NCBI RefSeq assembly: GCF_001280065.1
Contig: NZ_LGEA01000080.1
Coordinates: 62,001-126,000 of the forward strand
From: Streptomyces sp. NRRL B-1140
GTDB taxonomy: Bacteria; Actinomycetota; Actinomycetes; Streptomycetales; Streptomycetaceae
Direction: 5' to 3'
DNA length: 64,000 bases
In this document: positions 16,435-27,263 of the stretch, piece after piece
Numbering within the stretch: position 1 is the first letter of the stretch
Layout of the letters: the number at the start of each line of letters is the position of its first letter
Notes under the pieces: generated by a model
Told to the model about the DNA's origin: nothing
Seen by the model: the letters and a program-made list of their open reading frames with translations, nothing else
Databases searched by the model: none
Position numbers and translations under genes: made by a program

Positions 16435-17727
16435 ATGAGCAGCCCCCAGCAGGTGTCGCCGCCGGTGCGGCGGGTGGCGGTCGTCGGCGGAGCGCGCATC
16501 CCCTTCGCCCGCTCCGACGGCCCCTACGCCACCGCCTCCAACCAGCAGATGCTCACCGCCGCCCTCGACGGCCTCGTCGAGCGCTACGGGCTCCGGGAGC
16601 CGGGCGCCGTCGGGGAGTTCGTCGCCGGGGCGGTGCTCAAGCACGCCCGTGACTTCAACCTCGCCCGCGAGACCGTCCTCGGCTCGCGACTCCACCCGCG
16701 CACCCCCGCCTACGACGTCCAGCAGGCCTGCGGCACCGGACTCCAGGCCGTCATCGCCGCCGCCAACAAGATCGCCCTCGGCCAGACCGAGTCGGCCGTC
16801 GCGGGCGGCGCCGACACGGCCAGCGACGCACCCCTCGGCGTCAACGACTCCCTGCGGCGCATCCTGCTGGAGGTCCGCCGCGCGAAAACGCCCGGCGCCC
16901 GCCTGAAAGCCCTGGCGAAAGTCCGCCCGGGCCACCTCGTCCCCGACATCCCGCGCAACGCCGAGCCGCGCACCGGCCTGTCCATGGGCGAACACGCGGC
17001 CGTCACCGCCCGCGCCTGGGGCATCGCCCGCGAGGCGCAGGACGAACTCGCCGCCACCAGTCACCGGCGGCTGGCGGCGGCGTACGAACGCGGCTTCTTC
17101 CAGGACCTGGTGGTCCCCTTCCGGGGCCTGGCCCGCGACCAGAACCTGCGCCCCGGTTCGACGGTGGAGAAACTGGCCTCGCTGAAGCCGGTGTTCGGAC
17201 TCGACCACCCCGACCCGACCATGACCGCCGGGAACTCCACCCCGCTGACCGACGGCGCCGCCACCGTCCTGCTCGCGAGCGAGGACTGGGCCCGCGAGCG
17301 CGGCCTGGAGCCGCAGGCGTACCTCACCGCGTACGAGACCGCGGCCGTCGACTTCGCCGGCGGCGACGTGGCCGGCGGCGAGGACGGACTGCTCATGGCG
17401 CCCGCGTACGCGGTCCCGCGCATGCTGGAGCGCACCGGGCTCGGCCTGGACGACTTCGACCTGGTCGAGATCCACGAGGCGTTCGCCTCCCAGGTGCTGG
17501 CGACACTCGCCGCCTGGGAGAAGCGGGGCCTCGGCACGGTCGCCCGCGCCCGGCTGAACGTCGCCGGCTCCTCCCTCGCCACCGGCCACCCCTTCGCCGC
17601 CACCGGCGCCCGGATCGTCGCCACCCTGGCCAAGCTCCTCACCGAACGGGGCGGCCCCGCCCGCGGCCTGATATCCGTCTGCGCGGCGGGCGGACAGGGG
17701 GTGACGGCCGTCCTGGAGCGCGCCTGA
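16435..17727 (+). CDS. Acetyl-CoA acetyltransferase/thiolase (FadA2-like)
   Basis: A 430-residue thiolase. The acylated nucleophile is Cys99 in QQACGTGLQA. The other active-site motifs are EIHEAFA, GHPFAATGARI with its His, and the second Cys in SVCAAGGQG near the C-terminus. It should perform thiolytic cleavage or condensation of acyl-CoA. It is divergent from the fabG/hydratase pair, an arrangement conserved with mycobacterial fabG4-fadA2. ATG 16435 follows GGAGCGGG. Confidence 0.87.
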   Translation: MSSPQQVSPPVRRVAVVGGARIPFARSDGPYATASNQQMLTAALDGLVERYGLREPGAVGEFVAGAVLKHARDFNLARETVLGSRLHPRTPAYDVQQACGTGLQAVIAAANKIALGQTESAVAGGADTASDAPLGVNDSLRRILLEVRRAKTPGARLKALAKVRPGHLVPDIPRNAEPRTGLSMGEHAAVTARAWGIAREAQDELAATSHRRLAAAYERGFFQDLVVPFRGLARDQNLRPGSTVEKLASLKPVFGLDHPDPTMTAGNSTPLTDGAATVLLASEDWARERGLEPQAYLTAYETAAVDFAGGDVAGGEDGLLMAPAYAVPRMLERTGLGLDDFDLVEIHEAFASQVLATLAAWEKRGLGTVARARLNVAGSSLATGHPFAATGARIVATLAKLLTERGGPARGLISVCAAGGQGVTAVLERA

Positions 17728-17743
17728 GGGCGTGGGCGCGCCA

Positions 17744-17764
17744 TACGTGAGGTCCCCTCACGTA
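17744..17764. promoter_or_regulatory. Perfect inverted repeat in front of acyl-CoA ligase gene
   Basis: TACGTGAGG and CCTCACGTA (9 bases each) face each other across TCC. It lies 17 bases after the thiolase stop and 204 bases before the ligase start, so it may be a compact terminator hairpin or an operator. Nothing else was seen in the rest of 17728-17968. Confidence 0.5.
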
Positions 17765-17968
17765 ATCCCCGAGATTGCACAGGCCTGGCTCCGGACCATC
17801 CCCGAACCCGCACAAAGCCGCCACGTGAGCGCCGTACGATCCCGTTCCTACCGTCAGTAACCCCTTAAGGGCCTCTCAGGGGGGATTGAGCCGGTTGAGC
17901 GCCTCGGCGTGCGAGGCACGTACGTCATGCAGCAAGCAGTCCTTCGCTGCACGCCCCAGGAGCCGCCC

Positions 17969-19888
17969 GTGTCCACTGCGTATCCCTCCTCCGCCTACGG
18001 CGACGCGTACGGCGGGCCGAGGCTCGTCGAGCCCGAGGTGCGGCGGCTGGACGGGGTCGTACGGGAGGCCTCCGTCCCGCCGCTGGCCCCGCCGTGGGCC
18101 CACGGGTCGCTCGCCGACCTGCCGTTCGACAACGCGAGCGCGCACCCGGACGCCATAGCGCTCAGCCGCAAGGACGCCGACGGCAACTGGAGCGACGTCA
18201 CGGCGGCCCGGTTCGCCGACCAGGTGCGGGCCGTGGCCAAGGGCCTGATCGCCGAGGGCCTGATGCCGGGCGACCGGATCGCCGTGATGGCCCGCACCAT
18301 CTACGAGTGGACCGTCCTGGACTTCGCCGCCTGGTCGGCCGGACTGGTCACCGTCCCCGTCTACCCCACCTCCTCCGTCTTCCAGATCCGCTGGATCCTC
18401 CAGGACTCCGGTGCGGTCGCCCTGGTCACCGAGACCGCCGCGCAGGCCGCCGCCCTCGGCCCCGAACGGGAGCGGCTGACCGACCTCCAGCACATGTGGG
18501 TCGTGGAGAAGGGCCATGTGAACCGCCTCGCGGAAGCCGGTGCGCACCTGCCCGACCAGGAGGTCGAAGTGCGGCGCGGCATGCTCGGCCCCGACACCCT
18601 CGCCACCCTCGTCTACACCTCGGGCACCACGGGACGCCCGAAGGGCTGCGCGCTCACGCACGGCAACTTCTTCGCCGAGGTCGACAACGCCATCGAGCTG
18701 CTCTACCCCGTCTTCCGGGCCAGGACCAGCGAAGAGGCGTCGGTGCTGCTGTTCCTGCCGATGTCCCACATCTTCGGCCGCATGGTGGCCGTCGCCTGCA
18801 TCCGCGCCCGCGTCCGGCTCGGCCACGCGCCGAGCATCAAGGCCGACCGTCTGCTGCCGGACCTGGCCGGCTTCCGGCCGACCTGTCTGCTGGCCATCCC
18901 GTACATGCTGGAGAAGGTCTTCAACTCGGCCCGCGCCAAGGCCGAGGCGGGCGGCCGGGCCTCGTCGTTCGACCGCGCGGTGGCCGTCGCGCAGCGCTAC
19001 GGAGAGGCCCTGGAGGCCCAGCAGACCGGCACCGGGCCCGGCCCCTCCCGCGCCCTCAGGACCGCCCGGGCCTTCTACGACCCCCTGGTCTACCGTCGCA
19101 TCCGCAACGCCATGGGCGGCCGGGTCCGCTACGCCATCTGCGGCGGCTCCCCGCTCGGCCGCCGCCTCGCCGCGTTCTACGCCGGCGCCGGCATCGAGAT
19201 CTTCGAGGGCTACGGCCTGACGGAGACCACCGGCGCGAGCACCGTCACCCCGCCCCTGAAACCCCGGCTCGGGACCGTCGGCTGGCCGCTGCCCGGCACC
19301 CGCGTCCGCATCGCCGCCGACGGGGAGATCCTGGTCGGCGGCGACCACGTGCTGCGCGGCTACTGGGACCCACAGGCCGGTGGCGTCGTCCCCGCCGCCC
19401 CCGACGGCTGGCTCGCCACCGGCGACCTCGGCGAACTGGACGACGAGGGCTACCTGACCATCACCGGCCGCAAGAAGGAACTGCTGATCACCGCGGGCGG
19501 CAAGTCCGTCGCCCCCGCCCCGCTGGAGAACTGGCTGCGCGCGCACCCGCTGATCTCCCAGTGCCTGGTCCTGGGCGACGGCCGGCCCTTCGTCTCGGCG
19601 CTGATCACCCTCGATGCGGAGGGCATCACCCACTGGCGCCAGATGAACGGCAAACACCCCGTACCGGCCGCTCTCCTCGTCGACGACGAGGAACTGCGCG
19701 CCGTTCTGCAACGTGCCGTCGACGAGGCCAACAAGCTGGTCTCCCGCCCGGAGTCCATCCGCCGCTTCGCCGTCCTCCCCGAGGACTTCACCGAGGAGGC
19801 GGGCCACCTCACCCCGTCGATGAAGCTCCGCAGGGAGGCCGTGCTGCGCGCGTTCGCCACGGAAGTGGAGGGGCTGTACGCCCGGTGA
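17969..19888 (+). CDS. Long-chain fatty acid-CoA ligase (AMP-forming)
   Basis: A 639-residue ANL-superfamily enzyme that activates fatty acids to acyl-AMP and then acyl-CoA. Motifs: the P-loop YTSGTTGRPKGC at about 214-225, GYGLTETTG at about 413, ATGDLGELDDEGYLTITGRKK (in two parts, Asp of TGDLG) at about 482-502, and the C-terminal catalytic Lys region near SMKLRREAVL. GTG 17969 is chosen because AGGAG lies six bases upstream; an ATG at 17927 would add 14 residues. It follows the thiolase locus on the same strand and fits the fatty-acid theme. Confidence 0.87.
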   Translation: MSTAYPSSAYGDAYGGPRLVEPEVRRLDGVVREASVPPLAPPWAHGSLADLPFDNASAHPDAIALSRKDADGNWSDVTAARFADQVRAVAKGLIAEGLMPGDRIAVMARTIYEWTVLDFAAWSAGLVTVPVYPTSSVFQIRWILQDSGAVALVTETAAQAAALGPERERLTDLQHMWVVEKGHVNRLAEAGAHLPDQEVEVRRGMLGPDTLATLVYTSGTTGRPKGCALTHGNFFAEVDNAIELLYPVFRARTSEEASVLLFLPMSHIFGRMVAVACIRARVRLGHAPSIKADRLLPDLAGFRPTCLLAIPYMLEKVFNSARAKAEAGGRASSFDRAVAVAQRYGEALEAQQTGTGPGPSRALRTARAFYDPLVYRRIRNAMGGRVRYAICGGSPLGRRLAAFYAGAGIEIFEGYGLTETTGASTVTPPLKPRLGTVGWPLPGTRVRIAADGEILVGGDHVLRGYWDPQAGGVVPAAPDGWLATGDLGELDDEGYLTITGRKKELLITAGGKSVAPAPLENWLRAHPLISQCLVLGDGRPFVSALITLDAEGITHWRQMNGKHPVPAALLVDDEELRAVLQRAVDEANKLVSRPESIRRFAVLPEDFTEEAGHLTPSMKLRREAVLRAFATEVEGLYAR

Positions 19889-19996
19889 TTCACCTTTGCG
19901 AGGTCTTCACACGTGGTTCTTGACGACGCACGGCGTCTGGCCGTTGGCTTTCGACCACCTCGTCACGATGCTCCCCCCCATCGGAAGGCACCACCA

Positions 19997-21118
19997 GTGA
20001 TAGCGCGTAACACCCGTCAGGCCGCCGTGCGGCGCATCTCGATCGCCCTGACGGTCTCCGTGTCGGCCCTGTCCCTCACCGCCTGCGGCGACGGCGGGAG
20101 TGACGACGCCGCCGGCAAGAAGGGCAACGACATCACAGTGGGCCTGCTGCTGCCCGACCGGGACACGGCACGCTTCGAGAAGTTCGACTACCCGCTGATC
20201 AAGGAGGAGGTCGCCGAGCTCACGGAGAACAAGGGCACGGTCCGCTACGCCAACGCCGAGGCCAGCGTGACCAGACAGAGCGAGCAGTTCCAGAAGATGA
20301 TCGCCGACAAGGTGGACGTCATCCTCGTCGACGCCCTGAACTCCAGGACCATCGCCCCGGACGTGAAGAAGGCCAAGGCCGCCGGCATCCCGGTCATCGC
20401 CTACGACCGGCTCGCCGAGGGCCCCATCGACGCCTACGTCTCCCACGACAACGAACTGGTCGGCCAGGTACAGGGCCGCGCCATCATGGGGGAACTCGGC
20501 GACAAGGCCGAGAAGAGCAAGGTCGTCATGATGAACGGCGACCCCGCGGACCCCAACACCGCACGCTTCAAGGACGGCGCGCTCAGCGAACTCCAGGGCC
20601 AGGTCGACATCGTCGCGCAGTACGACACCAAGGAGTGGAAGCCCGCGATCGCCGAGGCCAACATGAAGAAGGCGATCCGGAAGGTCGGGCTGAACAACAT
20701 CGCCGCCGTCTACTCGGCCAACGACGGCATGGCGGGCGCCGTCATCGAGGCACTGAAGGAGGCCGGAGCCACCAAGATGCCGCCGGTCACCGGACAGGAC
20801 GCCAACCTCGACGCGGTGCAGCGGGTCGTCTCCGGCGAGCAGTACATGACCGTGTACAAGTCCTTCCTGCTGGAGGCGACCAACGCCGCGAAGATCGCGG
20901 TGGCCAAGGTCCAGGGCCGGGACATCGAGTTCGCCGCGCTGACCCGGGACACGGTCGACAGCCCGACCCAGAAGCACATCCCGGCCATGCTGGTGCCGGT
21001 GGTCGCCCTCACCAAGGACAACATCAAGGAGACGGTGATCACCGACGGCGTGTACACCGTCAAGGACATCTGCACCTCCGCGTACAAGGCGGACTGCGCG
21101 GCCATCGGCCTGGAGTAG
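19997..21118 (+). CDS. Sugar ABC-transporter substrate-binding lipoprotein (XylF-like)
   Basis: A 373-residue secreted lipoprotein of the periplasmic-binding-protein type 1 family. The signal peptide ends in the lipobox LTAC (Cys near residue 31). The mature part shows the ribose/xylose-binding pattern (VDVILVDALNSRTIAPDVKKAKAAGIPVIAYDR) and the late VYSANDGMAGAVIEALKEAG segment typical of XylF. No permease or ATPase gene is adjacent, so it is an orphan receptor. GTG 19997 has GGAAGG eight bases upstream. Confidence 0.82.
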   Translation: MIARNTRQAAVRRISIALTVSVSALSLTACGDGGSDDAAGKKGNDITVGLLLPDRDTARFEKFDYPLIKEEVAELTENKGTVRYANAEASVTRQSEQFQKMIADKVDVILVDALNSRTIAPDVKKAKAAGIPVIAYDRLAEGPIDAYVSHDNELVGQVQGRAIMGELGDKAEKSKVVMMNGDPADPNTARFKDGALSELQGQVDIVAQYDTKEWKPAIAEANMKKAIRKVGLNNIAAVYSANDGMAGAVIEALKEAGATKMPPVTGQDANLDAVQRVVSGEQYMTVYKSFLLEATNAAKIAVAKVQGRDIEFAALTRDTVDSPTQKHIPAMLVPVVALTKDNIKETVITDGVYTVKDICTSAYKADCAAIGLE

Positions 21119-21241
21119 CGGACGCGACACGTGTGGCCGTCGGGCCGCGGAGGGCGGTGGGTGCCGCACGGGTCTTGACTTCGTGAGGGCCCCGCGCGAC
21201 ATTCCCCACCCCTGTCGCGTTCTCCTCGGGCTGGAGCGGCC

Positions 21242-23014
21242 ATGACCACACCCACGCACACCCCGGGCACCGCCACAGCCCCGTCCCGGAGACGACTGCT
21301 GGCCGGGGCGGCCGGTGCCGGACTCGCGGTCGCCGCGGGAGTGCAACAAGGCGCCCGGGCGGCCGGCTTACCCCCGCTCGGCACGTACGACGTCGTCGTC
21401 ATCGGCTCGGGCGCCGCCGGCATGACCGCGGCGCTGACGGCCGCCCGCCAGGGGCTGAGCTGCGTCGTCGTGGAGAAGGCGCCGACCTTCGGCGGCTCGG
21501 CCGCCCGCTCCGGTGCCGGGATCTGGATCCCCAACAACTCCGTGATCCTCGCGGCCGGGGTCCCGGACACCCCCGCGAAGGCCGCCTCCTACCTCGCCGC
21601 GGTCGTCGGGCCGGAGGTCCCCGCGGAGAGGCAGCGGGCCTTCCTGACCCACGGCCCTGCGACCCTCTCCTTCGTCATGGCCAACAGCCCCCTGCGGTTC
21701 CGCTGGATGGAGGGCTACAGCGACTACTACCCGGAACTGCCCGGAGGCCTGCCCGGCGGCCGCTCCATCGAGCCGGACCAGCTCGACGGCAACCTGCTGG
21801 GCGACGAGCTGGCGCACCTCAACCCGCCCTACATGGACGTGCCCGCCGGCATGGTCGTCTTCAGCGCCGACTACAAGTGGGTCGCCCTGGCCGCCGTCAA
21901 CGCCCGGGGCGCGGCCGTCGCCGCCCAGTGCCTCGCGCGCGGCACGAAGGCGGCGACGCTCGGCCAGAAGCCCCTGACGATGGGCCAGGCGCTGGCCGCG
22001 GGCCTGCGGGCGGGCCTGCGCTCGACCGGGGTCCCGGTCTGGCTGAACACGCCGCTGACGGACCTGCACGTCGAGAACGGCAGGGTGACGGGCGCCGTCG
22101 TCACCCGCGACGGCGCCCCCGGACTGCTCCGCGCCCGCCGGGGCGTGATCGTCGGCTCCGGCGGCTTCGAGCACAACGCACCGATGCGGCAGCGCTTCCA
22201 GCGGCAGCCCATCGGCACCGAGTGGACCGTCGGCGCGAAGGAGAACACCGGCGACGGCATCCTGGCGGGGGAGCGGCTGGGCGCGGCACTCGACCTGATG
22301 GACGACGCCTGGTGGGGCCCGGCCATCCCGGTCCCCGGACAGCCCTACTTCTGCCTCGCCGAACGCACCCTGCCCGGCGGGCTGCTGGTGAACGGCGCGG
22401 GCCGGCGCTTCGTCAACGAGGCCGCGCCCTACAGCGACGTCGTGCACACCATGTACGACGCGGGCGAGGCGATCCCGTCCTGGCTGATCACCGACCAGAA
22501 CTACCGCAACCGGTACCTCTTCAAGGACGTCCTGCCGACCCTGCCCTTCCCCGACACCTGGTACGACTCCGGGGCCGCGCACAAGGAGTGGACCCTGGAC
22601 GCGCTGGCGGCCAAGATCGGCGTCCCGGCGGCGGCCCTGCGCACCAGCGTCAACCGCTTCAACGCCCAGGCGCTCCAGGGCGAGGACCCCGACTTCCACC
22701 GGGGCGACAGCGCCTACGACCACTACTACACGGACCCGTCGGTCCGTCCCAACTCCTGTCTGTCGCCCCTCTGGCTCCCTCCGTACCACGCCTTCCGCAT
22801 CGTCCCCGGCGACCTCGGCACCAAGGGCGGCCTCCGCACGGACGCCCGGGCCCGGGTGCTGCGGGAGGACGGCTCGGTGATCCCGGGCCTGTACGCGGCG
22901 GGCAACGCGAGCGCGGCGGTGATGGGCCACAGCTACGCGGGCGCGGGCTCGACGATCGGCCCGGCGATGACGTTCGGGTACATCGCGGCGAAGGATGCCG
23001 CCGGGGTGCTCTGA
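21242..23014 (+). CDS. Tat-exported FAD-binding dehydrogenase (KstD/fumarate reductase family)
   Basis: A 590-residue flavoprotein. The N-terminus SRRRLLAGAAGAGLAVAAG is a twin-arginine signal, so export of the folded, FAD-loaded enzyme is expected. The dinucleotide motif VVIGSGAAGMTAALTAARQG begins near residue 57, and the C-terminal GNASAAVMGHSYAGAGSTIGPAMTFG is the FAD-binding end motif of 3-ketosteroid Δ1-dehydrogenase and flavocytochrome c proteins. The substrate (steroid, fumarate-like acid or other) cannot be assigned. It has no adjacent electron-transfer partner. Confidence 0.8.
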   Translation: MTTPTHTPGTATAPSRRRLLAGAAGAGLAVAAGVQQGARAAGLPPLGTYDVVVIGSGAAGMTAALTAARQGLSCVVVEKAPTFGGSAARSGAGIWIPNNSVILAAGVPDTPAKAASYLAAVVGPEVPAERQRAFLTHGPATLSFVMANSPLRFRWMEGYSDYYPELPGGLPGGRSIEPDQLDGNLLGDELAHLNPPYMDVPAGMVVFSADYKWVALAAVNARGAAVAAQCLARGTKAATLGQKPLTMGQALAAGLRAGLRSTGVPVWLNTPLTDLHVENGRVTGAVVTRDGAPGLLRARRGVIVGSGGFEHNAPMRQRFQRQPIGTEWTVGAKENTGDGILAGERLGAALDLMDDAWWGPAIPVPGQPYFCLAERTLPGGLLVNGAGRRFVNEAAPYSDVVHTMYDAGEAIPSWLITDQNYRNRYLFKDVLPTLPFPDTWYDSGAAHKEWTLDALAAKIGVPAAALRTSVNRFNAQALQGEDPDFHRGDSAYDHYYTDPSVRPNSCLSPLWLPPYHAFRIVPGDLGTKGGLRTDARARVLREDGSVIPGLYAAGNASAAVMGHSYAGAGSTIGPAMTFGYIAAKDAAGVL

Positions 23015-23044
23015 GTCGCGGACACGACCTGGGCGCCGGGCTGC

Positions 23045-23719
23045 CTACACCGCCCGCTTACGGGCCACCAGGCTCGCCTGGGCGACCGGCTCGCCCCGCG
23101 CCTCGTCCGGCTCCCTCACCGTCGTGGCGCGGACGGTGAAGCCGGCGCTCTCCAGCAGGGCGGTGACCTGCTCCGGCCGGCGCCTGAGGAAGGTCAGGGA
23201 CACCGGGTGGCCGAAGGCCTCCTCGTAGCGGCGGGGCTCGTCACCGCACTGGAAGCCGAGGAGCAGATGGCCGCCGGGGCGCAGGACGCGGTGGAAACCG
23301 GCGAAGAGGGCGGGCAGGTGCTCCTCGGGCGTGTGGATGATCGAGTACCAGGACACGACACCGTCGAGCGAGCCGGCCGGCAGGTCCGGCTCCAGCATCG
23401 AGCCCTGCACGAACCGCAGGCCCGGGTGCTCGCGGCGGGCGATCGTGAGCATCGACTCCGACAGGTCGAGCCCGAACACCGACAGCCCCCGGGACGCCAG
23501 GTACGCCGTCACCCGCCCGGGCCCGCACCCCAGGTCCGCGACCTCGCCGCCCTCGCCCACCAGCTCCGCGAAGCCGTACAGCACGCCCCGGTCCAGGGGC
23601 GCTCCCGGGCGCAGGTCACCGAAGTGGACGGCGTACTCCTCGGCGACGGTGTCGTAGAAGGTGCGGGTCTCGGTCACGAAGTCGGGGGCGTCGTTCACAG
23701 GCTCGGCGGCGTCGGTCAT
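23045..23719 (-). CDS. Class I SAM-dependent methyltransferase
   Basis: A 224-residue methyltransferase with motif I VADLGCGPGRVTAYLA (about 78-93), motif II LFGLDLSESML and motif III RPGGHLLLGF. The domain is Methyltransf_11/25-like; the substrate is unknown. Its start overlaps the stop of the small upstream gene (ATGA), so the two are coupled. Confidence 0.82.
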   Translation of the reverse strand: MTDAAEPVNDAPDFVTETRTFYDTVAEEYAVHFGDLRPGAPLDRGVLYGFAELVGEGGEVADLGCGPGRVTAYLASRGLSVFGLDLSESMLTIARREHPGLRFVQGSMLEPDLPAGSLDGVVSWYSIIHTPEEHLPALFAGFHRVLRPGGHLLLGFQCGDEPRRYEEAFGHPVSLTFLRRRPEQVTALLESAGFTVRATTVREPDEARGEPVAQASLVARKRAV

Positions 23720-23979
23720 GGCCGGAGACCCTGGCGCGAGCCGCCGTCTCCCCGGCCCTCACCCGACCGGCCGTCCGCCTGCTTCGGGCCGGGGCGGCCC
23801 GCGCTCGCGCCGATCACCGTGCCGAGACCGATGCCCAGGGCGAGGTTGTCGAGGACGGTCATGCCCAGCACGAGACCCAGGGCCGTGCCCAGGGACAGGC
23901 CGACCGACAGGCCTGTGACCGGTGCCTTGCCGACGGGGGCGTCGCCGGTCTCCCCGCTGTTCTCCTGATCTTTCCGCAT
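23716..23979 (-). CDS. Small glycine-zipper membrane protein
   Basis: An 87-residue protein with a charged N-terminus, then about 45 residues of Gly/Leu/Val-rich sequence with regular Gly spacing (GLSVGLSLGTALGLVLG, then ALGIGLGTVIGASAG), and a Gly/Arg tail. This resembles glycine-zipper helical hairpins in membranes. It is translationally coupled to the methyltransferase gene by a 4-base overlap. I do not recognise a family. Confidence 0.6.
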   Translation of the reverse strand: MRKDQENSGETGDAPVGKAPVTGLSVGLSLGTALGLVLGMTVLDNLALGIGLGTVIGASAGRPGPKQADGRSGEGRGDGGSRQGLRP

Positions 23980-24044
23980 CCGCTCATCGTCCCATGGCCA
24001 GAATTCGCCGGGAATTCATGGAGCGGAAGGGGCCCGGAAAGGGC

Positions 24045-24077
24045 AGGAGCCCCGTCGCCTTGCGGCGCGGGGCTCCT
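24045..24077 (-). terminator. Terminator of the cold-shock gene
   Basis: AGGAGCCCCG (24045-24054) pairs with CGGGGCTCCT (24068-24077), and the loop contains a further CGCC/GGCG pairing. It lies 13 bases beyond the cold-shock gene stop on the minus strand. Confidence 0.75.
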
Positions 24078-24089
24078 TGGGTACTGCAA

Positions 24090-24293
24090 TCAGACCGGCG
24101 TGACGTTCTCAGCCTGCGGGCCCTTCGGACCCTGCGTGACGTCGAAAGACACCTGCTGGTTCTCCTCGAGCGACCGGAATCCGGTCGCGTTGATCGCGGA
24201 GTAGTGGACGAAGACGTCGGGGCCGCCGCCCTCCTGGGCGATGAAACCAAAGCCCTTTTCGGCGTTGAACCACTTAACGGTTCCGGTAGCCAT
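24090..24293 (-). CDS. Cold-shock protein (CspA family)
   Basis: A 67-residue single cold-shock domain that binds single-stranded RNA or DNA. RNP1 (KGFGFI) and RNP2 (DVFVHYSAI) are intact. ATG 24293 follows a strong AAGGAGGG site. The length and the [22 protein letters not shown] core are typical for actinobacterial CspA-like proteins. A leader of likely more than 100 bases precedes it, as is usual for cold-shock genes. Confidence 0.93.
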   Translation of the reverse strand: MATGTVKWFNAEKGFGFIAQEGGGPDVFVHYSAINATGFRSLEENQQVSFDVTQGPKGPQAENVTPV

Positions 24294-25463
<1,170 letters not shown>

Positions 25464-25556
25464 GCCGGGCGGTGCTCCCGCACTACTCTGCTGAGGAGCG
25501 CAGGCGCACCGGGACCGGGGACGTCCCCGCTTGCCTCCGGGGGAGGGGTGACGCCC

Positions 25557-27263
25557 ATGCGGCCGCTCGACGTCGACGAACCCACCGTCGTGGGGCCCTA
25601 CCGGCTGCTGGGCCGGCTGGGCTCCGGCGGCATGGGCCGGGTCTACCTGGGCCGCAGTGCCGGTGGCCGCACGGTCGCCGTGAAGATCGTCCATCCGCAC
25701 TTCGCCCTGGACGAGGAGTTCCGGGTTCGTTTCCGGCGCGAGGTCGAGGCCGCGCGCCGGGTGGGCGGCGCCTGGACGGCACCCGTCCTCGACGCCGACC
25801 CGGAGGCGCGGGTGCCGTGGGTGGCGACGGCGTACGCGGCCGGACCGTCGCTGTCGGCCGCGATCGCCGACGGCGGGCCCCTGCCGGCCCACACCGTGCG
25901 GGCCCTCGGAGCGGGACTCGCCGAGGCGCTGGCGGCGGTGCACGAGCTGGGGCTGGTGCACCGGGACGTGAAACCGTCGAACGTCCTGCTGACCCTGGAC
26001 GGCCCCCTGCTGATCGACTTCGGTATCGCGCGGGCCACGGACGGCACGGCGTCCCTCACCTCCACCGGCGTGTCCATCGGCTCGCCCGGCTACATGTCGC
26101 CCGAGCAGATCCTGGGCAAGGGCGTCACGGGCGCGGCCGACGTCTTCTCCCTGGGCGCGGTCCTCGCGTACGCGGCGACCGGCGAACCGCCCTTCCCCGG
26201 CGACTCCTCCGCCGCCCTGCTCTACAAGGTCGTCCACGAGGAGCCGGAGCTCGGTCTGCTGGACGGTGAGCTGCGGCGCCTGACGGCGGCCTGCCTCGCG
26301 AAGGACCCGGACACCCGCCCCGCCCCCGCGGAGCTGGCCCGCCGCCTGGCCCCCGAGGGCGCCGCCCGGCTGGTGACGGGCGGGTGGCTGCCCGGGGCGC
26401 TGGTGGAGCAGGTGAGCCGCAGCGCCGTGCGCTTGCTGAACCTGGAGGTGACGGGGGCGGGAGCCGGGGCGGCGGGCCTCTCCGGGCCGGTCGAATTCAG
26501 CAGCCCGTCGGTGACGGCCCCGGAAGCGACCGGAGGCGAGGGGCCGGGCGTCTTCGGGCCACCACCGGTGATGTCACCGCCCGTGCCGGGGGCACAGACC
26601 CCTGCCCCCGCCGCCGTACCCGAGCCCCGGGACGGCGACCACCTCCAGGACACCCGACCCGCCGCCGGGCGGCGGCCCGGCAAGGTCACCGTCTCCGTCG
26701 CGGCGACCTCCACGCCGGAGGGCGGCGGGCGGGTACGGAGGCTCAGCTGCTCCGTGGCCCTGGCGGTCGCGGGGGCCATCGCGGCCGTGACGATCGGATC
26801 GGTGTTCGTGTTCGACCTGCTGCCGGAGCGGGGCGGCGACCACGACGACGCCGGTTCCGGCAGCCGCTCCGCCTCCCCCCCGGCCGCGGACGCGAGTTCC
26901 GCCCCGTCGGGTGCGGTGCCCGCCGCGTACCTCGGCACCTGGGAGGGCCAGGGCGTCGCCCTCGACGGCGGGCTCCCCCTCGGCACGTTCCGCGTCACGG
27001 TCGAACAGGCAGCTGTGGGCGAGGAGTTGGGCAAGGTCCGCCAGACCGACCCGATCGGCGGGGTCTGCGTCGACGTACTCACCCTGAAGCAGGTGACGAA
27101 GAAGGAGCTCGTCGCGACGTCGGTCGGAGCGACGACCAACCACAGCGGCTGCAATCCCGCGAAGACGACCGTGCACCTCAAGCCGGTGGGGGACGACCTG
27201 CAGTACCGGTCGGAGAGCGAGGAGTCGGGGCGGCCGCAGGCCCGGATGTCGAAGGTCCGGTAG
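25557..27263 (+). CDS. Transmembrane Ser/Thr protein kinase
   Basis: A 568-residue Hanks-type kinase. Catalytic domain: glycine loop GSGGMGRVYLG (22-32), lysine in VAVK (about 42), HRDVKPSN (134-141) and DFG (about 154). A Pro-rich linker leads to one membrane helix at about 399-424, and an extracytoplasmic domain of about 140 residues with two cysteines (GGVCVDV and HSGCNP) that is not PASTA. ATG 25557 is preferred over GTG 25548, which overlaps the ribosome site. It is paralogous to the kinase at 34.1 kb; the plastic region lies between the two. Confidence 0.9.
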   Translation: MRPLDVDEPTVVGPYRLLGRLGSGGMGRVYLGRSAGGRTVAVKIVHPHFALDEEFRVRFRREVEAARRVGGAWTAPVLDADPEARVPWVATAYAAGPSLSAAIADGGPLPAHTVRALGAGLAEALAAVHELGLVHRDVKPSNVLLTLDGPLLIDFGIARATDGTASLTSTGVSIGSPGYMSPEQILGKGVTGAADVFSLGAVLAYAATGEPPFPGDSSAALLYKVVHEEPELGLLDGELRRLTAACLAKDPDTRPAPAELARRLAPEGAARLVTGGWLPGALVEQVSRSAVRLLNLEVTGAGAGAAGLSGPVEFSSPSVTAPEATGGEGPGVFGPPPVMSPPVPGAQTPAPAAVPEPRDGDHLQDTRPAAGRRPGKVTVSVAATSTPEGGGRVRRLSCSVALAVAGAIAAVTIGSVFVFDLLPERGGDHDDAGSGSRSASPPAADASSAPSGAVPAAYLGTWEGQGVALDGGLPLGTFRVTVEQAAVGEELGKVRQTDPIGGVCVDVLTLKQVTKKELVATSVGATTNHSGCNPAKTTVHLKPVGDDLQYRSESEESGRPQARMSKVR

